Below the pieces are notes generated by a model. The model saw nothing but the letters and a program-made list of their open reading frames with translations. It searched no databases and was not told the DNA's origin. The position numbers and the translations under genes are program-made. This document shows, one piece after another, positions 59,739 to 64,000 of a stretch of 64,000 nucleotides of DNA. The DNA is from Photobacterium kagoshimensis (lineage in GTDB: Bacteria; Pseudomonadota; Gammaproteobacteria; Enterobacterales; Vibrionaceae): assembly GCF_050337045.1 (NCBI RefSeq), contig NZ_JAKJSO010000019.1, positions 62,001-126,000 of the forward strand. Direction: 5' to 3'. Each line of letters opens with the position of its first letter. The stretch's first letter is position 1.

Positions 59739-60755
59739 ATGTCCGATATTAGAACCTTAGGTGAGTTCATTGTCGAGAAACAAAATGACTTCTCCCACGC
59801 CAGTGGCGAACTCTCTTCACTGCTTGGTTCAATTAAGCTTGCAGCGAAAATCGTAAACCGCGAAATCAATAAAGCAGGTCTTGTTGATATTACAGGTGCG
59901 GTAGGCTGTGAAAACGTACAAGGTGAAGAGCAGCAAAAGCTCGACCTATACGCCAATGATAAATTCAAAGCAGCATTAGAAGCACGCGATCAAGTGTGTG
60001 GTGTTGCGAGTGAAGAAGAAGATGAAGCCGTTGCGTTCAATAAAGAGCTCAACCGTAATTCAAAGTACGTTGTTTTAATGGATCCACTGGATGGTTCTTC
60101 GAATATTGACGTAAACGTTTCCGTCGGCACTATCTTCTCTATCTACCGCCGCGTCTCGCCAGTTGGTACCCCTGCGGTTGAAGAAGATTTCTTACAGCCA
60201 GGTCATCGCCAAGTGGCAGCGGGTTACATCATCTACGGTTCATCCACCATGTTGGTATACACCACAGGTAATGGCGTTCATGGTTTTACCTATGATCCGT
60301 CACTTGGCGTGTTCTGCCTATCTCATGAGAATATGTGTATCCCTAAAGATGGCCGTATTTACTCTATCAACGAAGGGAACTACATTCGCTTCCCTGAAGG
60401 GGTGAAAAAGTACATTAAATACTGCCAAGAGAGTGTGCCGGAAGATGATCGTCCGTATACCTCACGCTATATCGGTTCACTGGTTGCAGACTTCCACCGT
60501 AACCTACTGAAAGGTGGTATTTACATGTACCCAAGTACCGCAACTCACCCTAGCGGAAAACTACGTTTGTTGTACGAGTGTAATCCAATGGCATTTTTGA
60601 TTGAGCAAGCAGGCGGTATCGCCTCTGATGGCGCTAATCGCATTATGGACATCAAACCAACCGAGCTTCACGAGCGTATTCCGTTCTTCGTCGGCTCGAC
60701 CAATATGGTGCATAAAGTCGAAGCATTCATTAAAGAGTTCCCATCGACTCACTAG
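59739..60755 (+). CDS. fbp: fructose-1,6-bisphosphatase, class I
   Basis: Hydrolyses fructose 1,6-bisphosphate in gluconeogenesis. From the ATG at 59739 (MSDIRTLGEFIVEKQNDFSH) it has 338 residues, close to the 332 of E. coli, and AAGGAT lies upstream. The frame is open for 61 codons before this, but that part has no family similarity and overlaps the mpl promoter region. Visible are CGVASEEEDEAV, the metal site DPLDGSSNIDVNVSVGTIFSI, and the substrate loop YTSRYIGSLVADFHRNLLKGGI with LRLLYECNPMAFL. Confidence 0.97.
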   Translation: MSDIRTLGEFIVEKQNDFSHASGELSSLLGSIKLAAKIVNREINKAGLVDITGAVGCENVQGEEQQKLDLYANDKFKAALEARDQVCGVASEEEDEAVAFNKELNRNSKYVVLMDPLDGSSNIDVNVSVGTIFSIYRRVSPVGTPAVEEDFLQPGHRQVAAGYIIYGSSTMLVYTTGNGVHGFTYDPSLGVFCLSHENMCIPKDGRIYSINEGNYIRFPEGVKKYIKYCQESVPEDDRPYTSRYIGSLVADFHRNLLKGGIYMYPSTATHPSGKLRLLYECNPMAFLIEQAGGIASDGANRIMDIKPTELHERIPFFVGSTNMVHKVEAFIKEFPSTH

Positions 60756-60784
60756 GTCTTTAGTACTACGAACTCAATAATTCA

Positions 60785-60819
60785 GTACAAGCTGTGTGAT
60801 GCAGCTTGTACATCTTTAC
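60785..60819 (+). terminator. possible terminator of fbp
   Basis: Ten-base-pair stem GTACAAGCTG/CAGCTTGTAC with a 7-base loop, followed only by ATCTTTACT. The weak T tract lowers confidence. Confidence 0.5.
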
Positions 60820-60920
60820 TGAAACACCTACAACCCCGCTCTATTTCGCTTCTTTTTCGCCATTGCTGGTTATACTTCTAAGCATGCAACATTGTTTTAA
60901 CTCATTAAAAGGAATTCGTT

Positions 60921-61448
60921 ATGAGCCTAAATAATGTCCCTGCTGGTAAGGACATTCCAGAAGATATCTATGTCGTAATTGAGATCCCAGCTAACGCGGA
61001 TCCGATCAAATATGAAGTCGATAAAGACACGGGAGCCATTTTCGTTGATCGCTTCATGTCGACCCCGATGTTTTATCCCTGCAACTACGGCTACGTAAAC
61101 GAAACCCTGTCGCTCGATGGCGACCCCGTTGATGTTTTGGTGCCGACACCACACCCACTCGTACCGGGTGCCGTGATCCGCTGCCGCCCTGTTGGGGTGC
61201 TTAAAATGTCAGATGAATCGGGTGAAGATGCCAAAGTGGTCGCGGTTCCACACAGTAAACTCAGTAAAGAATACGATCATATTCAGGATGTCGGCGATCT
61301 ACCTGAACTGCTTAAAGCGCAAATCACCCACTTTTTTGAGCGTTATAAAGAATTAGAAGCGGGAAAATGGGTAAAAGTCGAAGGCTGGGGTGATGTTACG
61401 GCTGCCAAAGAAGAAATTCTAGCGTCATACCAACGCGCACAGAAATAA
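60921..61448 (+). CDS. ppa: inorganic pyrophosphatase, family I
   Basis: Hydrolyses pyrophosphate to drive biosynthesis forward. It is 175 residues, the hexameric bacterial type. The substrate and metal motifs are FVDRFMSTPMFYPCNYGYVNET-like (given in parts: KDTGAIFVDRF, YPCNYGYVNETL), LDGDPVDVLVPTP (metal Asp cluster near 66-71) and the later GEDAKVVAVPHSKL and HFFERYKELEAGKWVKVEGW. AAAGGA lies before the ATG. It is monocistronic and convergent with ytfP. Confidence 0.98.
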   Translation: MSLNNVPAGKDIPEDIYVVIEIPANADPIKYEVDKDTGAIFVDRFMSTPMFYPCNYGYVNETLSLDGDPVDVLVPTPHPLVPGAVIRCRPVGVLKMSDESGEDAKVVAVPHSKLSKEYDHIQDVGDLPELLKAQITHFFERYKELEAGKWVKVEGWGDVTAAKEEILASYQRAQK

Positions 61449-61489
61449 TCGCACCAGTGACTCAAACCTTCATATCGGCACATAAACAA

Positions 61490-61518
61490 AGCCCCAAACA
61501 CATATTGTGTTTAGGGCT
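61490..61518. terminator. hairpin between convergent ppa and ytfP
   Basis: The stem AGCCC-AAACACA / TGTGTTT-GGGCT has one mismatched pair and a 3- to 4-base loop. T tracts on either side are modest (CTACTTTA on the plus strand, TTGTTTATG on the minus strand). Probably a shared, moderate terminator. Confidence 0.6.
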
Positions 61519-61566
61519 CTACTTTATCGTTCTATTTACAACTAGCGGCTATGCATTAAACCAAGG

Positions 61567-61917
61567 CTAACGCTGGCACCAATTACCCGAGTTGATTAAC
61601 GGCATCCCGTCTAACGAGTGCAAGTATAAATATACCCAAGCGTGACCATAAGGGCTGACAACCAATTCCCGTGTATACCCTGTTGGGTATTGTTCTAGCC
61701 GATCGAGCGCCTCAAATGTTGCAGTATCCACTTGGTAAACTTCGCCGTATAAGGCTGTCGCAGAGGATGCATCTGCCACCGCACCTGGGTAGGCGCCCAA
61801 ATCATACAGGGCGTAACCCGTCGTAAGCTCTGCTTCACCAAGAAGTCTGGCATCGGCTAATAGGTGATGATTCGACTCACCTTGACGTAAAGTGCCATAC
61901 ACAAAAACTAAGCTCAT
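61567..61917 (-). CDS. ytfP: YtfP, gamma-glutamylcyclotransferase-like protein
   Basis: Small GGCT-like fold protein of 116 residues. LVFVYGTLRQGESNHHLL is the characteristic N-terminal nucleotide/substrate loop, YDLGAYPGAV follows, and the catalytic-type Glu is expected in ALDRLEQYPTGYTRE. Real enzymatic activity of YtfP is not established. ATG 61917 is chosen because AGGG lies 6 bases upstream; the GTG just before it is less likely. It lies 11 bases after tamB, the ytfN(tamB)-ytfP order of E. coli. Confidence 0.92.
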   Translation of the reverse strand: MSLVFVYGTLRQGESNHHLLADARLLGEAELTTGYALYDLGAYPGAVADASSATALYGEVYQVDTATFEALDRLEQYPTGYTRELVVSPYGHAWVYLYLHSLDGMPLINSGNWCQR

Positions 61918-61928
61918 CACCTTCCCTA

Positions 61929-64000
61929 TTAATCAAATTCAAATTGATACAGTAAGTCGACCGCATTGTGTAAACCTGAAATGGCTTCAACGTATAAGTC
62001 AGTCATTAAGCGGTAACGCACTGTAAACTCACCCAAACTATTAAAAATACCAACGCCGTATTTCACCTGCAAGCCAGGAGCAATATAGCCACTGATTGTC
62101 ACCTGAGAGTCATCACCCGACCCTGCAGTATCAACAGCAAGATCTTGAACCCCAAACGCTTTACCGACATCCCCCACTAGCTGGCTACTTTGTGCAAGCC
62201 CCATACTGATCAAGGCTGTTGTCATCGCGCTGCTGTTATCCCCTGACTCACTGTCGATATCCTTCCCACGCAAAATATACGATAACGCATTTTGCTGAGG
62301 CATCGCAGGATCAGAGAAAATATCAATCTTAGGTTCATCAGCAGGGCCCGTCACTCGAATACCTGCCGTCACACTATCTTCGATATTATCAGGATCACGG
62401 ATCGCTTCCATCGACAAGTAAGGCTGATCAGCAGGGCCATTAAATAGGATCTGCCCTTTACGGATAACCAGCTCCTGACCAAATGAACGATAAGTACCAT
62501 CCTTAATATTAACTTCGCCATACACTAACGGCTCATTATCTTTCTGACGTACATTCAGATCACCTTTCAAGTTGGCTTTTAGACCAAATGCTGAAATTTT
62601 CACATCATTACCAATCTTCACTAATACATTGGTTTTGATTGAAAACGGTATCGGTTTTTCTTTTTCTATCGGCTCTAGCTGATCATTGAGCAAGACTTCA
62701 TCATCCGATACCGCAACAGCCGATTGCGGTAATTGATCGACCTTAATGCGTCCCCATGGAATACCAATATTACCGCTGATTTCAGCTTGTTTCGGTGATG
62801 CCGCGATCTTTAAGTGCGGCGACACTTTCATTGCTAGCATAGGTGGTACGCTCAGCGCGAGTTCATCACCATTCACATTAAGCTCGGTACGCCAGTTTTC
62901 TAACTCAGTCCAATCCGCCTTACCACGCAATAATAACTTTCCATCAGGCGTTATCACGTTACCGTTAATGGCGGCGCCAAAACCAGAGAAGGTCGCGGTT
63001 AAATCCGCTTGCTTAACATCTATCGGTGCCGTTTTACCACTGAGTTTTACCTTGCTGACACTCAAGCCACCATTTACAGCAGGGTGTAAAGCCGCTCCCG
63101 TTAAATGAATATCGGCATCCACCTGACCACCAAAGTCACGGAAATCACTTAACAAGGGGTGTAAGAAATCAAGCATGAAGCGATCAATCTTCACTTTGGC
63201 ATCAATTTGCTGATCGGCAGTTAACTGCGTAACACGCGCTTGACCGCTAACATCACCGTTATCTTTTACCCCTATCAACCAATCCGCATTTAAGACATCG
63301 TTTTTCATTTCAGCATTGAGTGTAACTTTATCCCAACCAACATTCAGTGGCGGTTGAGTCTCATCAATTTGCTGCGAAACAGAGCCTGCTGGCATGACAA
63401 CCGAGGCCTTTACATACGGTGCAGATTCTGGCGTCCAGAGAGCCTCAATGTTAGCGCCCACTTCCCCTTTAACCACTAATTCAGGTGGTAAAAAAGGCTT
63501 AATAATCTCGAAGTCAAATCGCTTGAGTGCAATTTGGGCATGACCTGACTTACCTGCTTCCAACGGCTCTGCTAAACATAAGCCAGAACTATTTTGCTGC
63601 CAACAATGCGCCGCAACCGTCGCTAATTCCGTTTTTAAGCTGTAGCCAATTGCCGTTGCTTGATTCAAGCGCCATGGTCCAACCGGAGTACCTAATTCTG
63701 CTTGCTGTAAAACACCTTGCCAGCCCAGCTTACGATCTAAGGCGCCGGTTAAACGTAGCTGTGCGCTTGCAGGCTCGCCATCAATATCCACGACCAACTC
63801 ATGGCGCTTTTCCGTTCCCGCAAAATTAAGCGATAAGTTTTTTAACTTGGCATCTTCGTACTGACCATTTTCCGCTGTCAGTTCTATATCCGCATTTAAT
63901 TGTGGCAACGGTGATACACGCCCCGTAAGGTTAAATGCTTGTAAGCTTGCTAATTCTTGCCAACCAAGTGCTTGGCCTTGTAAATCTAACTGAATATCAG
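61929..64000 (-). CDS. tamB: translocation and assembly module protein TamB, 3' part
   Basis: AsmA-like, beta-helical inner-membrane-anchored protein that spans the periplasm; with TamA it takes part in outer-membrane assembly and, in recent work, phospholipid transport. About 690 residues are present, running open off the window end; the full protein is usually near 1250. The visible part is mostly repeating beta strands, and the C-terminal DUF490 (TamB) domain is complete: GEVNIKDGTYRSFGQELVIRKGQ in pieces (YGEVNIKDGTYRSFG, LVIRKGQILFNGPADQPYL), then GIRVTGPADEPKIDIFSDPAM, LSYILRGKDIDSE and the Phe-terminated end LLYQFEFD, typical of beta-barrel-interacting tails. It is followed by ytfP in an operon. 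Confidence 0.95.
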   Translation of the reverse strand, partial: DIQLDLQGQALGWQELASLQAFNLTGRVSPLPQLNADIELTAENGQYEDAKLKNLSLNFAGTEKRHELVVDIDGEPASAQLRLTGALDRKLGWQGVLQQAELGTPVGPWRLNQATAIGYSLKTELATVAAHCWQQNSSGLCLAEPLEAGKSGHAQIALKRFDFEIIKPFLPPELVVKGEVGANIEALWTPESAPYVKASVVMPAGSVSQQIDETQPPLNVGWDKVTLNAEMKNDVLNADWLIGVKDNGDVSGQARVTQLTADQQIDAKVKIDRFMLDFLHPLLSDFRDFGGQVDADIHLTGAALHPAVNGGLSVSKVKLSGKTAPIDVKQADLTATFSGFGAAINGNVITPDGKLLLRGKADWTELENWRTELNVNGDELALSVPPMLAMKVSPHLKIAASPKQAEISGNIGIPWGRIKVDQLPQSAVAVSDDEVLLNDQLEPIEKEKPIPFSIKTNVLVKIGNDVKISAFGLKANLKGDLNVRQKDNEPLVYGEVNIKDGTYRSFGQELVIRKGQILFNGPADQPYLSMEAIRDPDNIEDSVTAGIRVTGPADEPKIDIFSDPAMPQQNALSYILRGKDIDSESGDNSSAMTTALISMGLAQSSQLVGDVGKAFGVQDLAVDTAGSGDDSQVTISGYIAPGLQVKYGVGIFNSLGEFTVRYRLMTDLYVEAISGLHNAVDLLYQFEFD

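Noticed and set aside
1..64000. Search for defence, toxin-antitoxin, prophage, transposon or CRISPR features
   Set aside because: No transposase, integrase, phage structural gene, spaced repeat array or adjacent small toxin-antitoxin pair was found; the window is core genome.

Overview
The window is a 64 kb piece of gammaproteobacterial chromosome. Protein resemblance and gene order point to Vibrionaceae, most likely Photobacterium or a close relative (inference; no search was run). It is densely packed core genome. I saw no rRNA, insertion sequence, prophage, CRISPR array, integron or defence island, and no clear sign of recent gene transfer.

Layout. 1-7.2 kb: the 3' part of dnaG, rpoD, a tRNA-Ile2 (anticodon CAU), a small unknown protein, pykF behind a long structured leader, and a GntR/FCD regulator. 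7.2-25 kb: branched-chain amino acid block with ilvIH, a long-chain acyl-CoA synthetase, leuO, a TetR/adaptor/RND efflux operon, and leuLABCD with a classic leucine attenuator. 25-31 kb: a DUF488 / DUF2798-like pair, a DUF547 protein, and a TPP riboswitch driving thiBPQ. 31-37.5 kb: a PIN-PhoH protein, rapA, rluA, djlA. 37.6-44.5 kb: lptD-surA-pdxA-rsmA-apaG-apaH, with overlapping or closely spaced genes. 44.6-51.1 kb: folA, yjjP-yjjB, rplU-rpmA-yhbE-obgE, ispB and a small unknown gene. 51.2-57.5 kb: mdh and argR (divergent), then a TAXI-TRAP uptake operon with its own universal stress protein. 57.5-64 kb: ubiX-mpl, fbp, ppa, ytfP and the 3' part of tamB, cut by the window end.

How the genes work together. 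ilvIH makes the acetohydroxy acids feeding the leucine branch (leuABCD). LeuO, the regulator that sits between leuABCD and ilvIH in Escherichia coli, is still between them here, but an acyl-CoA synthetase and a three-gene efflux operon have separated the parts. lptD and surA build the outer membrane, and tamB belongs to the translocation and assembly module of the envelope. rsmA, rluA, obgE, rplU and rpmA serve the ribosome. pykF, fbp, ppa and mdh belong to central carbon and phosphate metabolism.

No large undescribed system was found. The points most worth a second look are small: a 43-residue membrane protein gene at 7269-7400 on the minus strand; a terminator-shaped hairpin that holds the ribosome binding site of the DUF2798-like gene (26253-26281); perfect long inverted repeats in the leaders of pykF and ilvI; and a gene-free, repeat-rich 770-base stretch between the efflux operon and leuO.
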